NCBI RefSeq assembly: GCF_029024925.1
Contig: NZ_CP118962.1
Location: forward strand, 2,748,501-2,812,500
Reading direction: 5' to 3'
Source of the DNA: Enterococcus faecalis
GTDB lineage: Bacteria > Bacillota > Bacilli > Lactobacillales > Enterococcaceae
Length of the DNA stretch: 64,000 nucleotides
Shown here: piece by piece, positions 33,801-42,391 of the stretch
Layout: every line of letters starts with the position of its first letter
Position numbering within the stretch: position 1 is the stretch's first letter
Notes under the pieces: model-generated
Seen by the model: the letters and a program-made list of their open reading frames with translations, nothing else
What the model was told of the DNA's origin: nothing
Databases searched by the model: none
Translations under genes and position numbers: made by a program

Positions 33801-34748
33801 CTAGCCAAGCAACGCACTAATTAATAGCCCTAAGGCATAGGTGCCATTGAAAACCATTAAGTTTTTAATGGAATGACGGAAACTTTTCGGCTGCGGCAAT
33901 TCTTGTTTAAACGTTTGAATATTTTTCCAAATGACAGGCAAAGTAGCAAATGTAATTAACACTGGCCATTGATAAATACCACTAATGAAGCCGAATAAAA
34001 TCACCAGATAACCAGCTAGCGCTAACACTTGAAACAGCACAATCCCTGCTGGGCGCCCGATATAATAGACTAATGTATAACGGTGGTTCTCAATATCCGT
34101 GTCTAAGTCCCGTAAATTGTTGGCGAGCATGATGTTAGCAATCGAACAGACCAAGGGCAAGGACGCCACGACAATCGCAAGCACCGCCCAGAGATTGCCG
34201 TCTAAGCGAAAGGCGCCGCTAGCAAAATCGACCGTTAAGTAAAACGGCGGATTGGTGACGACGTTCAAGTAAACGGTTAAGACGAAGATGCCTAAGCCCA
34301 TCGTGAAACCACTGAAAATTTCCCCCAAGGGCATGCGGGATAACGGAATCGGTCCATACGTGTAGAAAATACCGATGAAGCAGCAAATCCCCCCTAATAC
34401 GAGGAAGAGCCAGCCGGTTTGAACCGTTAAGTACGCACCCACAACGGCAGTGAAGGCAATCATGGCGAAAATCATGTTGCGGACCAGTTGTGGTGAAACG
34501 CCTGATTGTCCGATAATATTTTCTTCATATTTATAGACGTCAGATTTGGCTTTTTTAAAATCCATGTAATTGTTAATGGCGGTGGTGGCCATATCAAAGA
34601 CCACCATGCCAATGAAGAAAACCAGCGTGTTGCCCCACTGGACTTCCCCGAAATAGGTCATTGAAAACAAGACCCCGATAATGAAGGGAAAGAGACTGGC
34701 TAGCTTCGTCTGAATTTCCACTACTTTTAAAAACACATTTAAAGACAT
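33801..34748 (-). CDS. dmkA: UbiA-family prenyltransferase of the EET quinone pathway
   Basis: A 315-aa polytopic enzyme that prenylates 1,4-dihydroxy-2-naphthoate to a demethylmenaquinone-type quinone. AINNYMDFKKAKSDVY contains the first Asp-rich NxxxD motif and ANNLRDLDTDIENH the second; eight or nine helices surround them. It follows fmnB by 13 bp in the same leftward operon and sits in an EET gene group, so it is read as DmkA rather than the main MenA. Its prenyl donor is probably made by DmkB at 40848. Confidence 0.88.
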   Translation of the reverse strand: MSLNVFLKVVEIQTKLASLFPFIIGVLFSMTYFGEVQWGNTLVFFIGMVVFDMATTAINNYMDFKKAKSDVYKYEENIIGQSGVSPQLVRNMIFAMIAFTAVVGAYLTVQTGWLFLVLGGICCFIGIFYTYGPIPLSRMPLGEIFSGFTMGLGIFVLTVYLNVVTNPPFYLTVDFASGAFRLDGNLWAVLAIVVASLPLVCSIANIMLANNLRDLDTDIENHRYTLVYYIGRPAGIVLFQVLALAGYLVILFGFISGIYQWPVLITFATLPVIWKNIQTFKQELPQPKSFRHSIKNLMVFNGTYALGLLISALLG

Positions 34749-34761
34749 TTTTAGTCGCTCC

Positions 34762-35829
34762 TTATTTCAAATCGGCCCGATTCCCCATCGTATAGCCAGA
34801 GTCTTTGCCGATTTCAAAGTTGCCTTCGATATCTTTGCTGATGTAGACTTTGTCGTCTTTTGTGACGAAAATGGCATCGGTTCCTTTCAGACTTTCGACA
34901 TATTCTAGTCCTTTTTTGACGCCCATTGAGAAGACGGCTGTTGAGAGACCATCACCATCGATGGATTTGTCGGTGATAATGGTGACACCCGCGATGTCGT
35001 TATCAAACGGATAGCCAGTTTCACGATCGAAGAGATGGTGGTACGTTTTGCCATCGACTTTTAAGTAGCGTTCATAAATTCCTGATGTGACTAAGGTTTT
35101 GTTGCTTTCTTTGACTTGACCTAAGACTGTGTTGCGGGCTTTATTCGGATCTTGAATGCCGACTGTCCAATCCATATCTTTGCCACGTGGGCTGTGCCCT
35201 AAGACGTAAACATTTCCGCCTAAATCGACGATAGCGGTGGTGACGCCGTTGTCTTTGAGGACTTTCACGACTTCGTCGGTGATGAAGCCTTTGGCAATTG
35301 CGCCTAAATCCAATTGCATGCCTTTTTCTTCAAGGTAAACGGTTTGCTCTTTGTCGTTGAATTTGACTTTCGTGTAATCAACGAGTTTCAAGGCTTGATC
35401 AATTTCGGCTTGGCTTGGTTTGCGGGCATCATCGAAGCCAATGTGCCACATAGAGGTGATTGGGCCAATTGCCATGTCGAAGCCGCCGCGGGAGTCTTTG
35501 CTGTATTCATAGGCTTTTTTCAACAAAGGATACAGGTCATCTGAGACTTTGACTGGTTTTACGCCTGCTTCTTGGTTGATTTCATCAATTTCTGAACCTG
35601 GTTGGTTGACGGTGATTTTATCGCCTAGTTCTTTGACACGGGCAAAGGCTTTCGGTAAGACGTCTTCTTTGCCATCATCGTAGATGCGAATTTGAACGTA
35701 GGTACCAAGCATTGTTTGACGGTCAGAGTATGGTTCTGTATTAATTTTCGCTTCTGGTTTTGAGGAACAAGCAGCTGCCACAAACAGCACTGCTAGAACA
35801 CTCACCATGAGCAGAAGTTTCTTTTTCAT
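34762..35829 (-). CDS. fmnB: ApbE-family FMN transferase lipoprotein
   Basis: A 355-aa lipoprotein (signal peptide with AAAC lipobox, Cys at residue 21) with the ApbE fold. It moves FMN from FAD onto Thr residues of target proteins outside the membrane. DLGAIAKGFITDEVV and the GGNVYVLG segment belong to the FAD/Mg site, and DGLSTAVFSMGV to the C-terminal family motif. Its target is almost certainly PplA, encoded just upstream. A promoter lies at 35878-35906 with an 11-bp dyad behind it. Confidence 0.92.
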   Translation of the reverse strand: MKKKLLLMVSVLAVLFVAAACSSKPEAKINTEPYSDRQTMLGTYVQIRIYDDGKEDVLPKAFARVKELGDKITVNQPGSEIDEINQEAGVKPVKVSDDLYPLLKKAYEYSKDSRGGFDMAIGPITSMWHIGFDDARKPSQAEIDQALKLVDYTKVKFNDKEQTVYLEEKGMQLDLGAIAKGFITDEVVKVLKDNGVTTAIVDLGGNVYVLGHSPRGKDMDWTVGIQDPNKARNTVLGQVKESNKTLVTSGIYERYLKVDGKTYHHLFDRETGYPFDNDIAGVTIITDKSIDGDGLSTAVFSMGVKKGLEYVESLKGTDAIFVTKDDKVYISKDIEGNFEIGKDSGYTMGNRADLK

Positions 35830-35877
35830 AGGATTCCCTCTTCTTTCCTTCTTTAATTAAAAAATAAGTTCTCTTGC

Positions 35878-35906
35878 ATAGTAGCCTTTTTTGGAAAAAA
35901 TGAAAA
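35878..35906 (-). promoter_or_regulatory. fmnB-dmkA promoter
   Basis: TTTTCA (35901-35906), a 17-bp spacer and TACTAT (35878-35883) on the minus strand; weak boxes that may depend on an activator. Confidence 0.5.
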
Positions 35907-35922
35907 GTCTTTCTCTTGGAAA

Positions 35923-35952
35923 TTCACAAATTTCTGTGAAAAAATTTGTGAA
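35923..35952. promoter_or_regulatory. Inverted repeat upstream of fmnB, candidate operator
   Basis: TTCACAAATTT (35923-35933) and AAATTTGTGAA (35942-35952) are perfect 11-bp arms with an 8-bp spacer. They lie about 17 bp upstream of the -35. Similar half-sites occur in the pplA and ndh3 control regions. Confidence 0.6.
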
Positions 35953-35974
35953 ATGATGGACAGAACTAGCGAAG

Positions 35975-36019
35975 AAAAAGGGGCGGGAAAGTCAGCCAAC
36001 CGACTTTTTCCCAACCCCT
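35975..36019 (-). terminator. Terminator of pplA
   Basis: A GGGG/GGG stem (around 35980-35989 with 36009-36018) with an inner GTC/GAC pairing, followed by TTTTTC on the minus strand. Confidence 0.75.
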
Positions 36020-36083
36020 CAATGGTGTCAAGTAATTGCTGAAAAGCATTTCAGGAACTACTTCACGATTCATTTATTATTAC

Positions 36084-37013
36084 TTATTTTGTTACGATGT
36101 TGTCAACAACGATTTCAGTTGTGTCGCCTTTTTCAGCAGCGTTCACTAATTGTTGTGCGTAGTTGATGAATGAATGTGTGCTGTGTGTTGCACCAGTTAC
36201 CACTTCAACACCTGCAGGTGAGCCGTCTTCTTCGCCCATTGCTTTAACAAATTCTTTGTTTAATGTTTCGATATATTCTTTTGGTCCAACGCCAGCAACG
36301 TCTTTCATTTTGCTTTCGTATTCAGTGTCATCTTTTTTAGATTTGCCGTCAGCGTTCACGTTATCGTAGTTAGATTCAGTCACTTTACCATCTTTCACAG
36401 TCATTGAGAATGTTGTGTGGTAGCCGTTTGAGTCATTTTTTTCTTTCAATGAGTACGTACCATCTTTCAATGCTGCGCCATTGTCGATTTCGATTGTGTC
36501 TGTGTTACCAGCTTGTGCTGCTTGGATTAATTGTTGTGCGTAGTTTTGGAATGATTCAGATGAATGAGTCGCACCAGTTACTACTTCCACACCGCTTGCG
36601 CTTTGTTCTTTAACAAAAGAATCGTTTAATTGTTTGATGTATTCTTTTGGTCCAACACCAGATTTTGCTTTCATGCTTTCTTCATACTTAGTGTCTTCTG
36701 TTTTAGATTTGCCGTCAGCATTGATGTTGTCATATTTAGATTCAGTGATTTTGCCGTCTTTTACAGTCATTTCAAAGACTGCACGGTAACCATTTTTTTC
36801 ATTTTTTTCTTCTAATTTATACGTACCATCTTTTAAATCGCCACCGGCAACTTTTTTCGCTGGTGCTGATGATTCAGTTGATTTTTTCGTTTCTGAAGAT
36901 GCTGCGCTAGAAGAGTTCGTTGTGTTGTCTTTCTTGTCTGCGCCACAGCCTGCTAATACTAAACTAAATAATGCAATTGCCGCAAAACCTTTAACAAATT
37001 TATTCACTTTCAT
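36084..37013 (-). CDS. pplA: Flavinylated EET lipoprotein PplA; cAD1 sex-pheromone precursor
   Basis: A 309-aa lipoprotein with two tandem FMN-binding domains (about residues 60-165 and 185-300). Each ends with the flavinylation motif GATHS, whose Thr should carry FMN added by FmnB. It relays electrons from the membrane dehydrogenase to extracellular acceptors. The signal peptide reads LFSLVLAG at residues 15-22 directly before the lipid-modified Cys23; this octapeptide is the pheromone cAD1, released on lipoprotein processing and sensed by pAD1-type plasmids. A Ser/Lys linker follows the Cys. Confidence 0.96.
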   Translation of the reverse strand: MKVNKFVKGFAAIALFSLVLAGCGADKKDNTTNSSSAASSETKKSTESSAPAKKVAGGDLKDGTYKLEEKNEKNGYRAVFEMTVKDGKITESKYDNINADGKSKTEDTKYEESMKAKSGVGPKEYIKQLNDSFVKEQSASGVEVVTGATHSSESFQNYAQQLIQAAQAGNTDTIEIDNGAALKDGTYSLKEKNDSNGYHTTFSMTVKDGKVTESNYDNVNADGKSKKDDTEYESKMKDVAGVGPKEYIETLNKEFVKAMGEEDGSPAGVEVVTGATHSTHSFINYAQQLVNAAEKGDTTEIVVDNIVTK

Positions 37014-37040
37014 TGATAGTCACCTTTTCTTTCATGATTT

Positions 37041-37063
37041 TCACAAACATTAAAAGTTTGTGA
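37041..37063. promoter_or_regulatory. Inverted repeat in the pplA leader, candidate operator
   Basis: TCACAAAC (37041-37048) and GTTTGTGA (37056-37063) with a 7-bp spacer, directly downstream of the predicted pplA transcription start. It could act as operator or as a 5' stem-loop. Confidence 0.6.
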
Positions 37064-37073
37064 TACATTACAC

Positions 37074-37101
37074 ATTATAATGGTTTTAAAAACGTTGTCA
37101 A
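37074..37101 (-). promoter_or_regulatory. pplA promoter
   Basis: TTGACA (37096-37101), a 16-bp spacer and TATAAT (37074-37079) on the minus strand; both boxes match the consensus perfectly, as expected for an abundant lipoprotein. Confidence 0.85.
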
Positions 37102-37190
37102 GACCATCCCCTAAAAATATTTACATTTCGGTCTTTTTTTCATCAAAAACTCATCGTTGGAGTAAATTTGTTGACAATTAAAATTTATAT

Positions 37191-37219
37191 TAGACAAATT
37201 CGTGAAATACTTATATAAT
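37191..37219 (+). promoter_or_regulatory. ndh3 promoter
   Basis: TAGACA (37191-37196), a 17-bp spacer and TATAAT (37214-37219), divergent from pplA. The spacer begins with AATTCGTGAAAT, which resembles the half-sites found upstream of fmnB. Confidence 0.7.
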
Positions 37220-37290
37220 GTTAGTCGATTGTGTACTTATTAATCATTATCACTATTTTACTACTTACAATATTAAGGAGCGGATTGTCA

Positions 37291-39237
37291 ATGACAAAGC
37301 AAAATATTGTCGTTGTAGGTGCTGGGTATGCTGGCGTTTCAGCTACTAAATTTCTAGCAAAGAAATTTAAAAAAGATACGGACGTAACAATCACATTGAT
37401 TGATCGCCATTCTTACCACACTATGATGACCGAATTGCATGAAGTAGCAGGCGGACGTGTTGAACCAGAAGCAATTCAATACGACTTACAACGTTTGTTC
37501 TCACGCAAGAAAAACGTAAAATTGGTAACAGATACTGTTACTGGGATCGACAAAGAAAACAAAGTTGTGAAAACTTTAGCAGGTTCTTATCCATTTGACC
37601 AGTTAATTCTGGGTATGGGTGGCGAACCAAACGACTTTGGAACACCAGGCGTGAAAGAAAATGGTTTCACCTTATGGTCATTTGATGATGCAGTGAAAAT
37701 TCGTCATCACATTGAAGCAACCGTTGCTAAAGCAGCCATCGAACCAGATGCTGAAGTACGCAAAGCAATGTTAACATTCGTTGTCTGTGGTTCTGGTTTT
37801 ACTGGGATCGAAATGGTCGGCGAATTAATCGACTGGAAAGATCGTTTAGCGAAAGATGCCAAAATTGATCCAGACGAAATTACATTAATGGTTGTTGAAG
37901 CAATGCCAACCATCTTAAACATGTTATCTCGTAACGATGCTGCCAAAGCAGAACGTTATCTAGAAAAGAAAAATGTTCAATTATTATTGAACTCACCAAT
38001 CGTTGAAGTTGCAGCAGATCACATTAAATTAAAAGATGGTTCTGAAGTACCAACGCATACGTTAATCTGGACAGCTGGTGTGAAAGCAACTTCTGATGCC
38101 GCTGACTTTGGTTTAGAAGCAGCCCGTGGTAGTCGTTTAGTTGCGAATGAATACATGCAAGCAAAAGGTTACGAAGACAAAAACATTTATATCATTGGTG
38201 ACTTGGTTTATTACGAAGAAACACCAAATACACCAACTCCTCAAATCGTTCAAGCAGCTGAACAAACAGGTCATACTGCGGCTGCCAACATCGTTGCAGA
38301 TATTAAAGGCGGCGAAAAACACGCCTTTAAAGGAAACTACCAAGGATTCATGGTTTCCATCGGCGCGAAATGGGGCGTTGCCAACTTATTCGATAAAATT
38401 CATTTGAGTGGTTTCTTAGCCATCATTATGAAACATATCGTTAACTTGAAATACTTCTTTGATATTCGTTCTGGTTACTACATGTTCCAATACATTATGC
38501 ACGAAATCTTCCATATTAAAGATGATCGTTCTGTTGCTCGCGGACATACGTCTCGTTACGGCAATGTCTTGTGGAGTGTTCCGCTACGTGTCTTCTATGG
38601 TATGGTTTGGTTAGTCGAATCAATGAAGAAAATTGTCGGCAACGGCGATTACTTGAAACCAAGCACTTGGTTTGGTGATGGTTCTTGGTTCACAGATAAA
38701 GTCGTTTTCCCATTCCCTTGGTTACAAGAACAAGTAACAACAGGTGCTTCTCAAGCAACTGAAACAGCAACAACTGCTGCAAGTGGTGCGGCGGATGCGG
38801 CGGCAAGCGGTGGTGCCGATGCGGCAACACAAGCAGCGCACTTTGGTTTAAGCTACGCTTACGGCGAAACACCAATGCAAGTGTTTGATCACATGCCTAA
38901 ATGGTTCGAAAGCGTAATGAAATTTATGATGCCAAACCAAGAAGTTGCTTTGTTCATGCAAAAATTCATGACAATCGTTGAAGTATGTATTGCTTTAGCA
39001 TTGATTGCTGGTTTATTCACTTGGTTATCAAGTGCTGCTACAATTGGTTTAACAATTGCCTTCTGTTTATCTGGCATGTTCTATTGGGTAAATATCTGGT
39101 TTATCTTTGTCGCTTTTGCTTTGATGAACGGTTCAGGCCGTGCTGTCGGTTTAGACCGCTGGGTAATTCCATGGATTCAACGCAAACTTGGTAAAGCGTG
39201 GTATGGTACCCCGAAAGCTAGATACGGCGGTAAGTAA
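37291..39237 (+). CDS. ndh3: EET-specific type II NADH dehydrogenase with C-terminal membrane domain
   Basis: A 648-aa flavoprotein that passes electrons from NADH to the EET quinone. The ATG at 37291 follows AAGGAG by 10 bp and directly precedes the FAD-binding GAGYAGVSA. A second nucleotide motif, GSGFTGIEM, and the C-terminal FAD loop IYIIGD follow. After about residue 485 an Ala/Gly/Thr-rich low-complexity linker (about 35 residues) joins a C-terminal DoxX-like part with several membrane helices (about 555-640), absent from ordinary Ndh. It is divergent from pplA. Confidence 0.92.
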   Translation: MTKQNIVVVGAGYAGVSATKFLAKKFKKDTDVTITLIDRHSYHTMMTELHEVAGGRVEPEAIQYDLQRLFSRKKNVKLVTDTVTGIDKENKVVKTLAGSYPFDQLILGMGGEPNDFGTPGVKENGFTLWSFDDAVKIRHHIEATVAKAAIEPDAEVRKAMLTFVVCGSGFTGIEMVGELIDWKDRLAKDAKIDPDEITLMVVEAMPTILNMLSRNDAAKAERYLEKKNVQLLLNSPIVEVAADHIKLKDGSEVPTHTLIWTAGVKATSDAADFGLEAARGSRLVANEYMQAKGYEDKNIYIIGDLVYYEETPNTPTPQIVQAAEQTGHTAAANIVADIKGGEKHAFKGNYQGFMVSIGAKWGVANLFDKIHLSGFLAIIMKHIVNLKYFFDIRSGYYMFQYIMHEIFHIKDDRSVARGHTSRYGNVLWSVPLRVFYGMVWLVESMKKIVGNGDYLKPSTWFGDGSWFTDKVVFPFPWLQEQVTTGASQATETATTAASGAADAAASGGADAATQAAHFGLSYAYGETPMQVFDHMPKWFESVMKFMMPNQEVALFMQKFMTIVEVCIALALIAGLFTWLSSAATIGLTIAFCLSGMFYWVNIWFIFVAFALMNGSGRAVGLDRWVIPWIQRKLGKAWYGTPKARYGGK

Positions 39238-39309
39238 GCAATCGATAATCGATTGACAACTACGAGCAAAAGCTGAGACACATGTCTCCAGCTGACTATC
39301 ATAGGATTT

Positions 39310-39766
39310 AGTATGTGGGACAGCAGTCAAGCATGACTTTTGTCCCACATATTTTCTTTTATATAATATGGTGGCTCAACTGAGGTCGGGACAGAATCGT
39401 TTAGCTCCGAGAACCAAGTAGGTACTGTTCAACATCTATTTGCTTTGCAAATAGTGTTTCTCAGCAATAAGAAGAAATTTCCGAAAATTGTCATAAAATA
39501 CAACGAGGAACGAGTTGATGTTGCATGATACCTACCCGGTGCTCTTTAATTTTTGGAGACCAAGTAGGTATTGTTCATCATCGAATCACTACGTTCTTCG
39601 TGATTCTCAACAATTTCGGCTTATTTCCGAAGGACCTTCAACTCTTAGAGCTTTAGCTCTTAGAAGTTGTTGAGGTCGGAGCAACGCGTAGTGTTGGTTC
39701 TGTTCCCGCCGTTTATCAGTTTTTGAGCTTGGAACAAAAATTCAAAATAATTTTTGTTCCAAGCTC
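39310..39766 (-). repeat. Modular intergenic hairpin repeat (copy 4, long form, inverted)
   Basis: Read on the minus strand it opens with the hairpin GAGCTTGGAACAAAAAT... and then GATAAACGGCGGGAACAGAA. It continues through TTCGGAAATAAGCCGAA, the ATCACGAAGAACGTAGTGAT hairpin, CCTACTTGGTCTCCAAAAAT, the CTATTTGCAAAGCAAATAG hairpin and CTTGGTTCTCGGAG, closing with TTCTGTCCCGACCTC. It closely matches copy 5, which lies in the opposite orientation. The left edge also carries the ndh3 terminator hairpin (ATGTGGGACAGCAGTC... near 39312-39349). Confidence 0.88.
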
Positions 39767-39818
39767 GTTCACTGTGTTATGATAGACAAGAAAAAAACAC
39801 CAAAGGAGAGAGAAGAAA

Positions 39819-40241
39819 ATGACGATCAAAGAATTCATTAAGAAAAGTCGCTTGAAAACATGGGACGTTATTATTATTGCTATTTTAGTTCTTGGTTCTT
39901 TTCTGCCCCTTGTTGTTTTTGCCATGCAAAACCGTGGTCAAGAAGCGGCTACGTATCAAGCAGTCTTGAAAGTAGACAACAAAGTAATCAAAGTCTTTGA
40001 CTTAAAAAAGGACGGCCCGCATTATACATATAAATACGAAGCAAAAGACGGTGATTACAACCTGATTGAAGTAGATGGTGATCGTATCCGCGTGAAGGAA
40101 GCCAACTGTGCTGACTTAGTGGATGTTCGACGAGGCTGGATTTCCAAACCTGGTGAAACCCCGATTGCCTGTCTACCCCACAATTTGTTTATCACCGTGG
40201 AAGCTTCTGATGGGAGTGAAGACGGTAGCTTAATTTATTAA
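39819..40241 (+). CDS. eetA: EET protein EetA (NusG domain II-like)
   Basis: A 140-aa membrane-anchored protein: a short cytoplasmic start, one helix (about 17-38), and an external domain of the NusG-domain-II type with DVRRGWISKPGETPIACLPH. It always accompanies EetB in flavin-based EET loci and is thought to link the membrane quinone pool to PplA; its exact role is unknown. AAAGGAGAG lies before the ATG, and eetB follows after 11 bp. A weak promoter (TTGTTC, 18 bp, TATGAT at 39754-39783) overlaps the repeat edge. Confidence 0.87.
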   Translation: MTIKEFIKKSRLKTWDVIIIAILVLGSFLPLVVFAMQNRGQEAATYQAVLKVDNKVIKVFDLKKDGPHYTYKYEAKDGDYNLIEVDGDRIRVKEANCADLVDVRRGWISKPGETPIACLPHNLFITVEASDGSEDGSLIY

Positions 40242-40252
40242 GCACGACAACT

Positions 40253-40810
40253 ATGAGCAAATTACACAAGAATATTTATATTGCTATGCTCGTTGCCCAA
40301 GGGGTCATTATTGGTTTAATCGAAAATATGATTCCTTACCCTTTCGCATTTGCTCCTGGGGCAAAGCTCGGTCTAGCAAATTTAATTACCATTATTGCGA
40401 TTTTCACCATGCGTAAGCGTGATAGTTTTTTCCTGGTCTGTTTACGTTTGATTTTAACGACATTACTGGGCGGCACACTTTCGACCTTTTTCTATAGTGC
40501 CAGTGGTGCCTTATTAAGTTATTTCGGCATGTTGCTTGTCAAGCAGCTGGGGCCAAAACGGGTCAGCATTATTGGGATTAGTGCCGTTGGTGGTTTCTTA
40601 CACAACGTTGGTCAGTTGCTAACGACCTCTTTCTTTGCTCATTCGTGGGCGCCGATGCTGTACTTACCATTTTTATCTCTGTTTGGGTTACTCTCAGGGA
40701 TTGCCATTGGGATTGCCGCTAATTATTTACTACAACATGTCCAGACGTTACGAAAATTCCAACTGAATTATGAACAAACAACGAAACATAAGTGGAGTCA
40801 ATTTTTCTAA
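40253..40810 (+). CDS. eetB: EET membrane protein EetB (Gx transporter family)
   Basis: A 185-aa integral membrane protein with five or six helices, of the Gx-transporter/ECF-S-like family. The segment FAPGAKLGLANLITI is the family hallmark (APGxKLGLAN). It partners EetA in EET, probably handing electrons from reduced quinone to the outside. It is the middle gene of the eetA-eetB-dmkB operon. Confidence 0.88.
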   Translation: MSKLHKNIYIAMLVAQGVIIGLIENMIPYPFAFAPGAKLGLANLITIIAIFTMRKRDSFFLVCLRLILTTLLGGTLSTFFYSASGALLSYFGMLLVKQLGPKRVSIIGISAVGGFLHNVGQLLTTSFFAHSWAPMLYLPFLSLFGLLSGIAIGIAANYLLQHVQTLRKFQLNYEQTTKHKWSQFF

Positions 40811-40847
40811 TTGAAAACCTGTCCGCCACAATTAAAGGAGTCATCTT

Positions 40848-41834
40848 ATGAATATACATCCTATGTGGAATACCTATCCTACGTTATCAAAAGAATTAAC
40901 AACTACTCTTCGCTTGATGGAACAAGCGGTTCAAATCGATAATCAAGAGATTCAAGCTGCTGTCCATGACATGATTCATTCTGGCGGCAAATTGCTACGT
41001 CCAGCCTACCAACTGTTGTTCTCTTATTTTGGTGAACAGCGGGACCCTAAAAAGGCGACAGCGTTAGCGGCTTCCATTGAATTACTGCATACCGCCACGT
41101 TAGTTCACGACGATATTGTCGACGAAGCCGATACGCGTCGTGGCTTGCCAACATTGCGTTCGCGCTTTGGAAATAGCACAGCCGTGTATACAGGCGATTA
41201 TCTTTTTGTTTGCTGTTTCAAGCTCTTATCTGATTATTCTTCTTCATTAAAAAGCATTCAATTAAATTCGCGCAGTATGGAAAAAGTCCTGACTGGTGAG
41301 CTTGGTCAAATGGACAATCGCTATAATTTCGAGGTAACGATTGACCAATATTTAAAAAATATTTCCGGGAAAACAGCGGAATTGTTTGCGCTAAGTTGTT
41401 TTGTCGGTGCCTATGAAAGTGGCACCTCCCAACGTTTTGCCAAACGTTGTGGTGAAATCGGCGAAAATATCGGACTGGCTTTTCAAATTATTGATGATAT
41501 TTTGGACTATACGCAAACTGCCGATGCTATCGGCAAACCCGTCTTAGAAGACGTACGTCAAGGCGTGTATTCTTTGCCCTTGATTTATGCACTTGAAGCC
41601 AATCGTGAAGTCTTGTTGCCACTTTTAATGAAAAAAGAAGCCTTGACCGATGAAGAAACACAGGAAATTTATCGTCTTGTCCATGAACTAGGTGGCGTAG
41701 AAAAGGCCCAACAATTAGCCACTCATTACACAGAAAAAGCGCTGAAAGAAATCAGCAAACTTCCTGAAACAAAGGCCCAAGCGAAAGAACAATTGTATGA
41801 AATTACACAAACGATTTTGACAAGAGAAAATTAA
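40848..41834 (+). CDS. dmkB: Polyprenyl diphosphate synthase DmkB
   Basis: A 328-aa trans-prenyl chain elongase. LVHDDIVDEADTRRG contains the first Asp-rich motif DDxxD and FQIIDDILDY the second. GGKLLRP and the Arg/Lys residues around them bind isopentenyl diphosphate. Its place at the end of the eetAB operon and the presence of DmkA indicate that it supplies the side chain for the EET demethylmenaquinone. AAAGGAG precedes the ATG. Confidence 0.92.
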   Translation: MNIHPMWNTYPTLSKELTTTLRLMEQAVQIDNQEIQAAVHDMIHSGGKLLRPAYQLLFSYFGEQRDPKKATALAASIELLHTATLVHDDIVDEADTRRGLPTLRSRFGNSTAVYTGDYLFVCCFKLLSDYSSSLKSIQLNSRSMEKVLTGELGQMDNRYNFEVTIDQYLKNISGKTAELFALSCFVGAYESGTSQRFAKRCGEIGENIGLAFQIIDDILDYTQTADAIGKPVLEDVRQGVYSLPLIYALEANREVLLPLLMKKEALTDEETQEIYRLVHELGGVEKAQQLATHYTEKALKEISKLPETKAQAKEQLYEITQTILTREN

Positions 41835-41837
41835 AAA

Positions 41838-41877
41838 AGCCGCTGGATCCTATTGAGGATTTAGCGGCTAGCTTTTT
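41838..41877 (+). terminator. Terminator of eetA-eetB-dmkB
   Basis: AGCCGCT pairs with AGCGGCT, with an inner GGATCC/GGAT pairing, followed by TTTTT. Confidence 0.8.
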
Positions 41878-41903
41878 AGGTGATACCTTGGTATAATAAA
41901 CAC

Positions 41904-42020
41904 GAAGAGAGCGTACTAGACATACGCTCTCGGGTAGACCGTTTAAGACGGTAGCTTGATTTTAATACGGAAATAAACCCGTCAATCTTCGCTAAAGGTT
42001 ATGACGGGTTTATTTTTTGT
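41904..42020 (+). ncRNA. Antisense RNA antitoxin, cassette copy 1
   Basis: TGG-TATAAT (hexamer 41892-41897) is followed by the stem AGAGCGTA/TACGCTCT and the hairpin ACCGTTTAAGACGGT. The transcript then overlaps the terminator (AAACCCGTC/GACGGGTTT) and 3' end of the toxin gene. Confidence 0.75.
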
Positions 42021-42093
42021 CGTTTTTATTACTGATTTTGACAATTAATGTTGCGAAAGCAATCGCAAGCATCAATGCTTCAAAGACAGTCAC
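42010..42093 (-). CDS. Type I toxin, short hydrophobic peptide (cassette copy 1)
   Basis: A 27-aa peptide, MTVFEALMLAIAFATLIVKI followed by a basic Asn/Lys tail, from a GTG start at 42093 with GAAAGGA 6 bp upstream; an in-frame stop lies just before that. One membrane helix and the position opposite an antisense RNA place it with TxpA/BsrG/holin-like type I toxins. Its own minus-strand promoter has TGT-TATACT (hexamer at 42189-42194), giving a leader of about 90 nt. Confidence 0.8.
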   Translation of the reverse strand: MTVFEALMLAIAFATLIVKISNKNDKK

Positions 42094-42276
42094 TACTATT
42101 CCTTTCTAGGGAAAGAGCAAACAAGCAAAAACATTGGCAGTCCCCCTTTTTTGAGAAATTGCCACCGTCATAAACTTCCTACTTGTGTAGTATAACACAT
42201 TTATACCTTCCTAGAATACGCTTACTTTTTTTATTTACTATTCGACTTTTCCGTTTCAACTTGCTATAATAAACAC

Positions 42277-42391
42277 GAAGAGAGCGTACTAGACATACGC
42301 TCTCGGGTAGACCGTTTAAGACGGTAGCTTTAATTTATTGGTTAATAAACCCGTCAATCTTCGCTAAAAGTTATGACGGGTTTATTTTTTG
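42277..42391 (+). ncRNA. Antisense RNA antitoxin, cassette copy 2
   Basis: TGC-TATAAT (hexamer 42265-42270), with the same two hairpins and the same overlap with the toxin terminator as copy 1. Confidence 0.75.

Larger units (their letters stand above)
41892..42225. repeat. Tandem type I toxin-antitoxin cassette, copy 1
   Basis: About 334 bp repeated almost exactly at 42265-42596. Each copy holds a complete antisense RNA gene (plus strand) and toxin gene (minus strand), including the toxin promoter. Confidence 0.88.

Noticed and set aside
37041..37063. Rex operator at the pplA leader
   Set aside because: The half-sites are in the reverse order (TTCACA outside, TGTGAA outside on the other arm) compared with the Rex consensus TTGTGAA-N-TTCACAA, so a Rex call is not supported.
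39310..39766. Insertion sequence at the long repeats
   Set aside because: No transposase frame exists in any copy and the ends lack a consistent target-site duplication; they are better described as structured modular repeats.
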